A stretch of DNA of 64,000 nucleotides from Bryobacterales bacterium (lineage in GTDB: Bacteria; Acidobacteriota; Terriglobia; Bryobacterales; Bryobacteraceae). A program made the position numbers and the translations under genes. Below, piece by piece: positions 54,908 through 62,701 of this stretch. The first letter of the stretch is position 1, and each line of letters starts with the position of its first letter. The notes beneath the pieces are model-generated. The model saw nothing but the letters and a program-made list of their open reading frames with translations, was not told where the DNA came from and did no database searches. Where the stretch lies: positions 1-64,000 of the forward strand of contig PNAJ01000141.1 in NCBI GenBank assembly GCA_003170295.1, written 5' to 3'.

Positions 54908-55177
54908 ATGGCAGCTCTCGATTGGTCACAATGCGCGGCGGTGGAGAGTATCCCCGGCAAGGTTAGCGGTGCGTGGACGTTCCGCAACTCGCGGACGCCG
55001 GTAAAGCTCGTCTTCGAGAATCTTGAGGACGGCATGACTATTGACGAAATCATGGAGCAATATCCTGTTTCGCGCGAGGAGATTAAAGCGGTGCTCGACT
55101 TCGCGTCCCGCAGCCTCGATCCGCCGGTTTCAGCGCTCCAGCCATCAATGCAGACCGCCGATGCGCATTCTCTTTGA
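54908..55177 (+). CDS. DUF433 antitoxin-type protein, first copy
   Basis: ATG 54908 lies behind GGAGGAGG and gives 89 residues. The fold is DUF433: VSGAWTFRNSRTPVKLVFEN then LEDGMTIDEIMEQYPVSREEIKAVLDFASRSL, a small winged-helix-like antitoxin that normally precedes a DUF5615 PIN-like toxin. The stop overlaps the start of such a toxin (ATGCGCATTCTCTTTGATCA at 55161), but that toxin is truncated. The second copy 50 bases on shares most of this sequence, so this is a tandem duplication. Confidence 0.85.
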   Translation: MAALDWSQCAAVESIPGKVSGAWTFRNSRTPVKLVFENLEDGMTIDEIMEQYPVSREEIKAVLDFASRSLDPPVSALQPSMQTADAHSL

Positions 55178-55184
55178 TCAAGCG
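55161..55184 (+). pseudogene. eight-codon stump of a DUF5615 PIN-like toxin
   Basis: ATG 55161 reads MRILFDQA, the standard start of DUF5615 toxins ('MRILFDxGTP'), overlapping the end of the first antitoxin gene. After DQ the sequence becomes ALGYLRGY and then enters the leader of the second antitoxin copy. The toxin body was therefore lost when the pair was duplicated or deleted. Confidence 0.6.
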
Positions 55185-55225
55185 TTAGGCTATTTAAGAG
55201 GCTACGATGAAAGGAGGGCACGAAC

Positions 55226-55489
55226 ATGGCAGCTCTTGATTGGTCACAATGTTCCGCCGTGGAGAGCATCCCGGGCAAGCGCAGTGGCGCGTGGGTATTC
55301 CGTGACACGCGGACGCCGGTTTCCGTTGTTTTTGACAACTTGGAAGTGGGAGCCTCGATCAGCGAGATCATGGACTGGTTTCATTTGTCACACGAGCAGG
55401 TGGTTGCCGTGATCGAATTTGCGGCGCGAAGCCTTGACGCGCCGCCCGTGCAGCCCTCCGTCGAAACGGTCGATGCTCATACTCTTTGA
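55226..55489 (+). CDS. DUF433 antitoxin-type protein, second copy
   Basis: ATG 55226 has GGAGGG upstream and gives 87 residues. It shares MAALDWSQC.AVESIPGK.SGAW.FR..RTPV with the first copy; differences are scattered, so the duplication is not recent. Motif GASISEIMDWFHLSHEQVVAVIEFAARSL is DUF433. Its stop overlaps the start of a frameshifted DUF5615 toxin (55473). With both partner toxins broken, the two antitoxins are orphans here and could act in trans. Confidence 0.85.
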   Translation: MAALDWSQCSAVESIPGKRSGAWVFRDTRTPVSVVFDNLEVGASISEIMDWFHLSHEQVVAVIEFAARSLDAPPVQPSVETVDAHTL

Positions 55490-55804
55490 TAACGGTACCC
55501 CTGCTCCGCTCCGCTCCGGTATGCCCTTAAGGGTCACATTGTTGTTGAGCCATTGAACGCGGATGGGACCGGCTTATTAACGGCGATCTGATAGCGGTTG
55601 CTGAGGCGGCTGGTTTCGAGCTATTGCTTACCACTGACAGAAACATGCGGATACCAACAAAACCTGCAAGGCCGGAAAATCGCGTTTGTGGTTATCGGCA
55701 ACCAGCAATGGCCCACTTTGCGCCGGTACGTTGAAAGGGTCGTTGTCGCGGTGGATGCGGCAGTGCCGGGCAGTTATACGGAAGTAGAAATCCCTTTCGA
55801 GTAG
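55473..55804 (+). pseudogene. DUF5615 PIN-like toxin, twice frameshifted
   Basis: ATG 55473 gives MLILFDNGTPAPLRSG and then runs to a stop at 55554. Two further pieces in other frames are plainly the same protein: WDRLINGDLIAVAEAAGFELLLTTDRNM (from 55564) and YQQNLQGRKIAFVVIGNQQWPTLRRYVERVVVAVDAAVPGSYTE then VEIPF (ending at 55804). The PIN-like acidic residues (FD at the start and TTD in the middle) remain. At least two indels, near 55520-55560 and near 55650, separate the frames, and the reading around the first stop is degraded. It cannot give a complete toxin. Confidence 0.8.
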
Positions 55805-55882
55805 CCCGGTGGCTCACAGGGTAAGACCCTTCGTGCAAGACCCCCATCGATCGTCTCGCTCTTCCACAAGCTCATTCTCGTT

Positions 55883-56458
55883 TCATTGTTTGGAGGGGAT
55901 AATTCTATCAACCTCTCTGACGAACGAGTCCATCGACTTGTCGAACTCGGCCTTCTGGTCGTCGTTGACTTTGGCGTAACCGATATTTGGAGCCCATATG
56001 GCCCATATGGATAACAACGAGTGTCGTTTGTCTGCCACCTTCTTGGGCCTGCAGTTGTCTTCGCGCCAGTGCAGTTCCCCATTAGCAGTTCGCCCGATGC
56101 GTATTGTCTTGAAATCTTTCTCGGTCGAGGAGGTCAGCTTGTATTCTGGGTCCTGGAACAGCGGAAGCCGATACATACCGCCGACCTGAAGCACGATGTA
56201 CGCTTCGTCTTGATAGTGTAACGTCGTAACGATTCCTTCGCGGTAATCGTACACTTCCACAGTGTACTTCTTCGGAACGGACAATCGTCCAATGACGTCA
56301 CCACCATGGTTCCAAACGAACGTCTCCATGGCGTCTTGCGGCGTCGCTGCGACGAGAGCCGATGCACTTACAGTTAGAAGCAAAACTTGAGATCTAAGTA
56401 GCACAATGTTTTGGGTGGGTTCAGCATGACTAGGCCGGCTCCGTCCCTCTGATACCAT
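55883..56458 (-). CDS. small secreted protein of unknown function
   Basis: From ATG 56458 (MVSEGRSRPSHAEP) the protein is 191 residues; the frame is open to 56533. A hydrophobic segment (about 16-38, IVLLRSQVLLLTVSASALVAA) is probably a signal peptide. The mature part is beta-rich (ETFVWNHGGDVIGRLSVPKKYTVEVYDYREGIVTTLHYQDEAYIVLQVGG) and contains one Cys. No family is recognised. It is clearly less GC-rich than the flanking genes, and lies between the broken toxin and the phytoene-synthase-like operon without a visible operon partner. Confidence 0.65.
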   Translation of the reverse strand: MVSEGRSRPSHAEPTQNIVLLRSQVLLLTVSASALVAATPQDAMETFVWNHGGDVIGRLSVPKKYTVEVYDYREGIVTTLHYQDEAYIVLQVGGMYRLPLFQDPEYKLTSSTEKDFKTIRIGRTANGELHWREDNCRPKKVADKRHSLLSIWAIWAPNIGYAKVNDDQKAEFDKSMDSFVREVDRIIPSKQ

Positions 56459-56661
56459 AAGACACCAGATGTTCGGCTGTTGTTCCAACTTTGATGCCTG
56501 GAAATGTACGCGTCGGAAACCGCTGTGTTCCAAAATGGGTAATTTTGGCTAGGCCCAGCCTGCACCTTCTAAACGACTGGCGCCGGCCATAAGTCAGGGT
56601 CGTTTCCTACCGACCATTCCGCCCCTTCCCGCCGTGATATGATCTCTGAAACAATTTAACT

Positions 56662-57564
56662 ATGCGTCCTCCCCCATCCGGCGGTATCAACTCGCTCGAT
56701 GTTCTCTACGCCCAAGCGGCGGAGGCAGCGCGAGCCGGATCCCAAGGATTTTCCTTCGCGACGCGCCTGTTCCCACTGGACCTGCGGCGCGCCGCCCATG
56801 CCGTCTATTGGTTCTGCTACTACACCCGGAGGCTTGCCAGTCAGGCGAAAACGCCGGAACAGGGTCGTTCCGATCTGGAGCGATGGGCGTCGATGGTCGC
56901 GGCCGGACTGCGCGGGGAGCTGGCGCGTCATCCGGTGCTGGACGTTTTTCTGGACACTGTGGATCATCGCGCCATCCCGCACGATCTGCCGCTCGAAATG
57001 ATCGAAGGCGTGCGGATGGATCTCGACCAGATGCGCTACTCCAGTTTTTCCCAGCTCCGCACCCACTGCCATCGCGTCACTGGGACAGTGTCGTTGATGA
57101 TGACCCATGTTGTCGGATTCCGGGGTCCTGCGCTCGATTATATGGCGGACCTGGGGCTTGCCATCGAACTGACCGCGATCCTCCGCGATGTGGGCGAACA
57201 GCTCGCGCTCGGACGCATTTATCTGCCGCTCGAAGAAATGGAAGCGTTTGGATATTCCGAGGCGGATCTAGCGGCGCACCTCCGCAACGACGCGTTCCGG
57301 CAGTTGATGCAGTTCCAGGCGGAACGCGCTCGCAGCTATTATCAAAAGGCGGAGCCTGGTCTCAAATTGCTGGACCAGCGCGGACGCTTTGCCATGAAAG
57401 TCGCCTTCGACATGTATCGTAAAACGCTTCGGCACATCGAGGCGTCGGATTTCGACGTGTTCCACCGCCGCCCGGCGGTGCCCGCAGTGGAGCGTGCCTG
57501 GATTACGGCTCGCTCCATGGCCGGCCCGATCACGCGCAGCTTGTGGAGAGTCATGAGTGCTTAA
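56662..57564 (+). CDS. squalene/phytoene-synthase-family protein lacking both Asp-rich motifs
   Basis: The 300-residue protein has the trans-isoprenyl head-to-head synthase fold from residue 15 on. The helix that should carry the first DxxxD motif ('YAFCRxxDDxxD') reads VYWFCYYTRRLASQ (49-61), with no Asp. The second, normally 'NILRDVGEDxxxGRIYLP', reads AILRDVGEQLALGRIYLPLE (172-191), where Gln180 replaces the last Asp. The rest of the fold and the GRIYLP segment are well kept. Mg-diphosphate binding should be lost or changed. It may be a structural or regulatory homologue. It is the first gene of a four-gene run on one strand, overlapping the next by eight bases. Confidence 0.85.
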   Translation: MRPPPSGGINSLDVLYAQAAEAARAGSQGFSFATRLFPLDLRRAAHAVYWFCYYTRRLASQAKTPEQGRSDLERWASMVAAGLRGELARHPVLDVFLDTVDHRAIPHDLPLEMIEGVRMDLDQMRYSSFSQLRTHCHRVTGTVSLMMTHVVGFRGPALDYMADLGLAIELTAILRDVGEQLALGRIYLPLEEMEAFGYSEADLAAHLRNDAFRQLMQFQAERARSYYQKAEPGLKLLDQRGRFAMKVAFDMYRKTLRHIEASDFDVFHRRPAVPAVERAWITARSMAGPITRSLWRVMSA

Positions 57565-58630
57565 CGAGCTGGGCCAGGGCATCAGCCTGTGGGTCGCGCT
57601 GGGAGTTTCTGTTCTCTTCATCGCATTTTTCGTTAAATCCCGCTTGAACTATTTGGGGATTCCGAAATTGCCTGTTGTAAGGGGTGGGGCCGCATCCGTG
57701 CCGGATTGCATGGTCGTAGTTCCGGCGCGCAACGAAGAAGCCCGGATCGCCCGCGTGGTGAAGAGCTTCGCGCACGACACGGTGATCGTTGTCGACGATC
57801 ATTCCGAGGACGGCACTGCCGACGCGGCACGCGCTGCGGGCGCCGGTGTTCTGCTAGCGCCGGATCTGATGGCCCAATCGGTCGGCAAAGCGAACGCATG
57901 CGCGGCCGCAGCTCGGGTGCTGCGATCTCGCTGGGTGCTGTTTGCCGACGCCGACACTTGGTTCGACGAAGGATTCCTCGGGAGCGCCGTCGCTTGCGCC
58001 GAAGCGAGCGGGCTGGCGTTCCTGTCCATCTATCTAAAACCGGAGTTCGAATCGTTCGCTGAAAGCGTGCTGGTTCCCTGCGCGGTGGCCCTGTATTTCT
58101 GCGGTGTCGCTCCCGGCGGCGACGCGACCGCACTCTTCAATGGCCAATGCGTACTGGTGCGGCGCGAGGCGTACGATTTTATCGGCGGACACTCCGCCGT
58201 CATCACCAGCGTGATTGAAGACGTGAAGCTCGCCGCGCTCGCCCGCCGGCATCGACTGAAATTCGCCACCGCCCGCGCGGACAGGTTGGGACACGTCCGC
58301 TTTCATCCCGGCAGCCTGTGGAACGGATTTGAGCGCAACGCGTTCCGGTTCGTCATGGTGAGCCACTGGATCGGCATCACCATTTTTCTGGCCGCATTCA
58401 TCGCCGCGCTGTGGCTGCCCGTGCTGATCTGGCTGGCGATGGATAAGGAGTGGGCTGCGCTCGTTGCCTTCGCGCTGCTGCCGTCCGCGCTGCTCGGAGT
58501 CTGGTACCGGAATCCGCTGCGCGCGCTGCTCGCGCCGCTCGGCATTTATGGAATGTTCGCGATCGTCGCCAACGGATTGCTCGCCGCGCTCACCGGGCGA
58601 CAGCTCGAATGGAAAGGCAGAGCGCTCTAG
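57557..58630 (+). CDS. membrane GT2 glycosyltransferase (HpnB/CrtQ-like)
   Basis: GTG 57557 lies inside the last codons of the phytoene-synthase-like gene, giving 357 residues. A membrane helix (about 10-28) is followed by a GT2 domain with VVPARNEEARIARVVKSF, VVDDHSEDGTADAA, DXD motif FADADTWFDEGF and the acceptor region FNGQCVLVRREAYDFIGGH..ITSVIEDVKLA. Three membrane helices follow (about 265-350), and the protein ends WKGRAL, the tail of the hopanoid/carotenoid glycosyltransferase group. With a terpenoid-synthase-like neighbour it may glycosylate a polyprenoid lipid; this is inference from context. Confidence 0.85.
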   Translation: MLNELGQGISLWVALGVSVLFIAFFVKSRLNYLGIPKLPVVRGGAASVPDCMVVVPARNEEARIARVVKSFAHDTVIVVDDHSEDGTADAARAAGAGVLLAPDLMAQSVGKANACAAAARVLRSRWVLFADADTWFDEGFLGSAVACAEASGLAFLSIYLKPEFESFAESVLVPCAVALYFCGVAPGGDATALFNGQCVLVRREAYDFIGGHSAVITSVIEDVKLAALARRHRLKFATARADRLGHVRFHPGSLWNGFERNAFRFVMVSHWIGITIFLAAFIAALWLPVLIWLAMDKEWAALVAFALLPSALLGVWYRNPLRALLAPLGIYGMFAIVANGLLAALTGRQLEWKGRAL

Positions 58631-58649
58631 AAAGAGCTACTATAACCTC

Positions 58650-59249
58650 GTGGCCGATATCGCCGTATTGGACGACGATGTTGATTTTCGGAACTACCTC
58701 GACGATTTTCTTAAAGACGAGGGTGGTTTCACCGTGCGCGCCTTCGGACAACCCCAGGAGCTTTTCGCCGCCTGCGAGGAACAACTGCCGGAGATTGTGC
58801 TGCTCGACATGAAGATGGGCGTCGTCGGCGGCGACCGCGTGCTCGAACAGTTGCTCACGCGCTGGCCGGGGCTGTGCGTCATTATCGTCACCGGCTACCC
58901 GTCGCTCGAAGACATGCGCGCGACCTTCAAGCTGAAGGTTTTCGATTATCTCGCCAAGCCGTTCACGCTCGTTCAGCTCCGCCAGGTGCTGAAAAATGCC
59001 ACCGAGGCGTTCGGGCTCGGCCGTTCTCCGCAGGACCGCTTGCGGGAGCGCCTGGGTCACAGTATCAAAATGCTGCGTGTCGCGCGCGATTGGTCTTTGA
59101 AGGATCTGGCGCAACACACCAAGTTGAGCGTGTCGCAGATCAGTGCCATCGAGCGCGGCACCAATATGCCGAGCATGGAAAGTCTGCTCGCGATCTCAAA
59201 AGCGTTCGAGAGAAAGCCATCGGAAATTCTCGCGGGGATCGACTTTTGA
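58650..59249 (+). CDS. response-regulator receiver fused to XRE (Cro/C1) DNA-binding domain
   Basis: GTG 58650 gives 199 residues; no strong ribosome-binding site is present, and the frame is open further upstream only as a shadow of the GT2 gene. The receiver (about 3-118) has the acidic pocket LDDD, phospho-acceptor Asp53 in IVLLDMKMG, a TGYPS switch and the conserved Lys in YLAKPFT. A short linker leads to a Cro/C1-type helix-turn-helix (about 134-192; LRVARDWSLKDLAQHTKLSVSQISAIERGTNMPSMESLLAISKAF). Response regulators normally carry wHTH, LuxR or Fis domains, so an XRE output is uncommon. It lies within the terpenoid/GguC operon and probably controls it or is controlled with it. Confidence 0.9.
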   Translation: MADIAVLDDDVDFRNYLDDFLKDEGGFTVRAFGQPQELFAACEEQLPEIVLLDMKMGVVGGDRVLEQLLTRWPGLCVIIVTGYPSLEDMRATFKLKVFDYLAKPFTLVQLRQVLKNATEAFGLGRSPQDRLRERLGHSIKMLRVARDWSLKDLAQHTKLSVSQISAIERGTNMPSMESLLAISKAFERKPSEILAGIDF

Positions 59250-59251
59250 CC

Positions 59252-60244
59252 ATGCGCCTGGTGCAGATCGCCCATCCTTCCAACGGCCGCCGCGTGGCGC
59301 TGGTCGATGACTCCACGCTTCGGCTCCTCGGAACGCACCGGTCCATTTACTCGTTCGCCCTCGCCGCGATCGAGACTGGCTGCCGCCTGTCCGAGCTGAT
59401 CTTGAGCGACATCTCCGATCTCACGCTCGACTATGACGCCGTCTACGCGCTCAGCTCCGAATGGAGTTTTCTGCCGTCCTTCGATCATCCCTCGGAACCC
59501 GCGCGCTGCCTCGTCTCCGGCACCGGGCTGACGCATCTGGCCAGCGCCGCCAATCGCGACGCGATGCACGCTTCGGCGGCCGTGACCGATAGCATGCGCA
59601 TGTATCAGCTTGGTGTCGAGCAAGGCCGCCCCGCGCCCGGCGAAACCGGCGCCGCTCCCGAATGGTTTTATAAAGGAAGCGGCCATATCCTCCGGGGCCA
59701 CGGCGCGCCGCTGACCGTTCCAAATTTCGCCGGTGACGGCGGCGAAGAACCGGAGCTCGCGGCCGTCTACATTGTCGATCCCGAGGGCAATCCGCGCCGC
59801 CTCGGCCTCACCACCGCCAACGAGTTCTCCGATCATCAGATTGAGAAACAAAACTATCTATACTTGGCCCATTCGAAACTCCGCGCCTGCGCGATCGGCC
59901 CGGAGCTGATCCTCGACCCCGACTTTTCGCTCGTCACCGGGACCGTGACCATCGAGCGCGACGGCGAGATCCTCTGGACCAAGGAAATTTCCACAGGCGA
60001 CCAGCGCATGTGCCATTCCCTTGCGAATATCGAGCATCATCATTTCAAATACGAGCCGCACCGACGCCCCGGCGACGCGCACATACATTTCCTCGGTGCC
60101 GGCGCGTTCAGCTTCGGCGAAGGGATCACGCTGGAGGATGGCGATTATGTGGCGATCGAGTGGTCGGGCTATGGCCGCGCGCTGCGGAACCGGATCGAAA
60201 TGGAGCAGCCCGGCGACAAAGTAGTACAGGCCGTGGCCCTGTAG
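59252..60244 (+). CDS. AraD1/GguC-family protein (fumarylacetoacetate-hydrolase-like fold)
   Basis: ATG 59252, two bases after the stop of the regulator, gives 330 residues. The N-terminal part is small; the catalytic fold is FAH-like, with EWFYKGSGHILRGHGAPLTVPNFAGDGGEEPELAAVYIVDPEGNPRRLGLTTANEFSDHQIE (about 128-195), where the E/E/D metal ligands of FAH enzymes occur, and GDAHIHFLGAGAFSFGEGITLEDGDYVAIEW near the end. AraD1/GguC proteins act on 2-keto-3-deoxy sugar acids or are of unknown role. Its place after a receiver-XRE gene and terpenoid genes is not explained by sugar catabolism alone. Confidence 0.8.
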   Translation: MRLVQIAHPSNGRRVALVDDSTLRLLGTHRSIYSFALAAIETGCRLSELILSDISDLTLDYDAVYALSSEWSFLPSFDHPSEPARCLVSGTGLTHLASAANRDAMHASAAVTDSMRMYQLGVEQGRPAPGETGAAPEWFYKGSGHILRGHGAPLTVPNFAGDGGEEPELAAVYIVDPEGNPRRLGLTTANEFSDHQIEKQNYLYLAHSKLRACAIGPELILDPDFSLVTGTVTIERDGEILWTKEISTGDQRMCHSLANIEHHHFKYEPHRRPGDAHIHFLGAGAFSFGEGITLEDGDYVAIEWSGYGRALRNRIEMEQPGDKVVQAVAL

Positions 60245-60306
60245 GCAATTTCTGCCGCCGGGATGTGTGATACTTTGGCAGCAACCCGATACTGGAAGAC
60301 CCAACA

Positions 60307-61785
60307 ATGGCAGTTCCGCCACGCCTATTCATATCCTACTCGCACGATTCGCCCGCCCATAAGCAGTGGGTTCTCAAACTTGCATTAGACCTTCGCAAGA
60401 ATGGGATCGACGCGGCAATTGATCAGTGGGACCTGAGCCCTGGCGATGACATCCCGACCTATATGGAACAAGGTCTTAAAGCAGCGGAGCGCGTCGTTGT
60501 CGTGTGTTCAGCGAAGTACGTCGAACGGGCGAATGATGGAAAGGGTGGAGTTGGCTACGAAAAGATGATCGTTACTGCTGAGCTAATCGAAAACTTGGGA
60601 ACGAAGAAGTTCATTCCCATCATCCGGGGCTCTGGCAATCCCCCCGTTCCTACCTTCCTTGGGTACAGGCTATACATCGATTTTGAGGACGATGCCAAGT
60701 ACATGAGTAGCCTCGAAACGCTTTTGCGCGAGTTGCTCCACGCCCCTGATCCAGCTAAGCCGCCCGTAGGGCCTAACCCTTTCAGTAGTGATGGTAGCGG
60801 CGACATTGAGACTACGGCCGAAGGGTTAGATCTTTCTCCAACCGCCAGTGGGCCGCTGGATCCGGAAGTAGCGCCACCTAAAGATGACGTGAGTGCGATC
60901 GTTGCAACGATGAAAGCGCTATTTACCCAGCCTTCTCACGCGTTGGAACTTAACGACCTTATTATGCCAGTCGCGAACGACGCTCGATCAAAGATCGAGG
61001 AATCCGATGTCGTGAACTTTGCGCCTCATCCTTCGAAGGACGAACTTGTTCGGCGGATAGTGACGATGGACCAAGCCACGAATAAACTTGCTCACCTCTT
61101 CGCAGTTGGATGCCACTGGGCCGATACCAAGAAGGCAAGGACGTTCAGCAAGGCACTGTCGCGTGTCGCCATCGTACCCAGCCCAAAAGGGACGTTCTTT
61201 GAAACTTGGGAAACCGTAGCGCGGTACGCGGCGCTGCGAGTAATGTACGCAGGTGGAGTGGCGGCATGTGCGAATGATTCATTCGACGTTTTGGCTCAGC
61301 TATTACTGGAAACAAAGTCGCGAGTCAGATATCAAGAAGCTGAAGCGCCTCTCGTAGCAGTCCTACATCACCGCGCAGGCTTCGCGAAAGATTACTGGAA
61401 ATGGCTACCTGGCAGGGAACGGCACTTTTTGCCTGTCTCGGATTACCTGGAGGAGTCTTTGCGTTCCACATTCACGTCTCAGGAAATTGCGAGCGATGAC
61501 GAAGAAGTCTCGATGATTTTCGATAAATTCGAATTCTTCCAGGCTTTGATCTATGGAGACCTAACCTATAGTGAGTCTTCGTCCCATTGGGCTCCTCTTG
61601 GCACCTTCATATGGAGGCGTCGCGATCTTTTTGAGCGGACACGGAAGGAGATTAAGGATCGTGGCAAAGACTGGAAACCCCTTCTAGCCGGCCTATTCTC
61701 TGCCTCGCCTCAGCGAGCCACCGAAATTGTCAACCAGTTGGAAGAGTTTGTCGGCCGCGTCCGCTCTCAGCTTGGCATTTGGTAG
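60307..61785 (+). CDS. SEFIR/TIR-domain protein, putative NAD-cleaving defence effector
   Basis: The 492-residue protein begins with a SEFIR-type TIR domain (about 5-135): RLFISYSHDSPAHKQWVLKL, then DQWDLSPGDDIPTYMEQGL, then RVVVVCSAKYVERANDGKGG, then VGYEKMIVTAELIE, then KKFIPIIRGSG. Glu85 or Glu92 is the likely catalytic Glu of an NAD glycohydrolase. A Pro/Ser/Asp-rich linker (about 145-195) joins a C-terminal helical domain (about 196-492) that I do not recognise and that may sense the trigger. Bacterial TIR/SEFIR proteins commonly deplete NAD during phage infection. It is visibly less GC-rich than its neighbours and stands alone between the AraD1-like and ROK genes, as an acquired gene would. 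No partner gene was seen. Confidence 0.85.
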   Translation: MAVPPRLFISYSHDSPAHKQWVLKLALDLRKNGIDAAIDQWDLSPGDDIPTYMEQGLKAAERVVVVCSAKYVERANDGKGGVGYEKMIVTAELIENLGTKKFIPIIRGSGNPPVPTFLGYRLYIDFEDDAKYMSSLETLLRELLHAPDPAKPPVGPNPFSSDGSGDIETTAEGLDLSPTASGPLDPEVAPPKDDVSAIVATMKALFTQPSHALELNDLIMPVANDARSKIEESDVVNFAPHPSKDELVRRIVTMDQATNKLAHLFAVGCHWADTKKARTFSKALSRVAIVPSPKGTFFETWETVARYAALRVMYAGGVAACANDSFDVLAQLLLETKSRVRYQEAEAPLVAVLHHRAGFAKDYWKWLPGRERHFLPVSDYLEESLRSTFTSQEIASDDEEVSMIFDKFEFFQALIYGDLTYSESSSHWAPLGTFIWRRRDLFERTRKEIKDRGKDWKPLLAGLFSASPQRATEIVNQLEEFVGRVRSQLGIW

Positions 61786-61804
61786 GACTGCGACGAGCGA
61801 AAGA

Positions 61805-62695
61805 TTATCCCCGCAGCGCGTTAACCACCGCTCCCACGACCCCGAGCTCATCGCTCTTAGGCACGATCTCAAACACGTACCCTTGCAGCGAGCTCATCTT
61901 CACCATCTCCTGCACGCACCGGTTCAATAACCCTACGTTGACGAATCGCGCGTTCAACCCCGAGATGTAGAATTTTCCCGGACCGCTCATATGAATGCTC
62001 GACGACGTCGCTGCCGCCAGCGCCCGATGCCACAGCAGCACAAACTCGGCGCAGCGCGGCTCCTCGGCCCCCTTCGCGAGCGCGAATACTTCTTCCGGCT
62101 CCATGTCCAGAAACCGCAGCCGCATCGCCCGATGCCCCATGATTCCTTCCAGGTGCCCCCGCCCGCCGCAGCCGCAGAATTTTTCGTTTGGATCGAGCGT
62201 CACCACAATGTGACCGCCCTCCCACACGCCGTCCGCCGCCGGATATCGGCCGAAGCCGATTCCGTTGCCCAGCATCCATACCCGCACTAGTTGATCCAGC
62301 TTCCCGTGTCTCGCCGCGATCCCGGCCGCCACCACGTCGGCGTCGTTCGACATGCAGACTCTCTCGCATGGCACGTTGCGCTCGGAGAGCGCCGCGCGCA
62401 TCATGAGTTCCATCGGAACGCCCTTCAACTGATTCAGGTTGGGCGATTCCTCTATCCCTCCGTTGCGAACAATACCCGGAAACGCCACTCCGATCGCATC
62501 GAGAGGCTGCCCTTCGGCAAGCGCCTTAATCTCATCCGCAATCCTTTTCACCAGCTCATCCGCCGGCATCGCATGCAGCAGATCGGCGCCGCTGCCTTCG
62601 AGCGGGTACGACGAGATCGCGCCCACCAGCGTGTGCCCTTCGACGATCCCCCAGGCGATGTGTTCGCTGACGACAACACCAATGCTTCGTGGCAT
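61805..62695 (-). CDS. ROK-family protein (sugar kinase or regulator)
   Basis: The 296-residue protein has the ASKHA fold of the ROK family: a short N-terminal strand (SIGVVVSEHIAWGIVEG), DAIGVAFPGIVRNG, NDADVVAAG and LGNGIGFGRYPAADGVWEGGHIVVTLDPNEKFCGCGGRGHLEGIMG. In the zinc motif the second half has His (GGRGHLE) where the classic ROK pattern has Cys (GCLE). No N-terminal winged helix is present, so it is more like a kinase (glucokinase-type) than an Mlc-type repressor. It follows the transhydrogenase gene on the same strand by six bases, and both may be co-transcribed. Confidence 0.88.
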   Translation of the reverse strand: MPRSIGVVVSEHIAWGIVEGHTLVGAISSYPLEGSGADLLHAMPADELVKRIADEIKALAEGQPLDAIGVAFPGIVRNGGIEESPNLNQLKGVPMELMMRAALSERNVPCERVCMSNDADVVAAGIAARHGKLDQLVRVWMLGNGIGFGRYPAADGVWEGGHIVVTLDPNEKFCGCGGRGHLEGIMGHRAMRLRFLDMEPEEVFALAKGAEEPRCAEFVLLWHRALAAATSSSIHMSGPGKFYISGLNARFVNVGLLNRCVQEMVKMSSLQGYVFEIVPKSDELGVVGAVVNALRG

Positions 62696-62701
62696 ATCTT
62701 C

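Noticed and set aside
53621-55177. 518-codon forward frame opposite the haem/copper protein, joined to the first DUF433 protein
   Set aside because: The N-terminal 430 codons are the antisense shadow of the secreted protein gene; only the last 89 codons after the ribosome-binding site are real.
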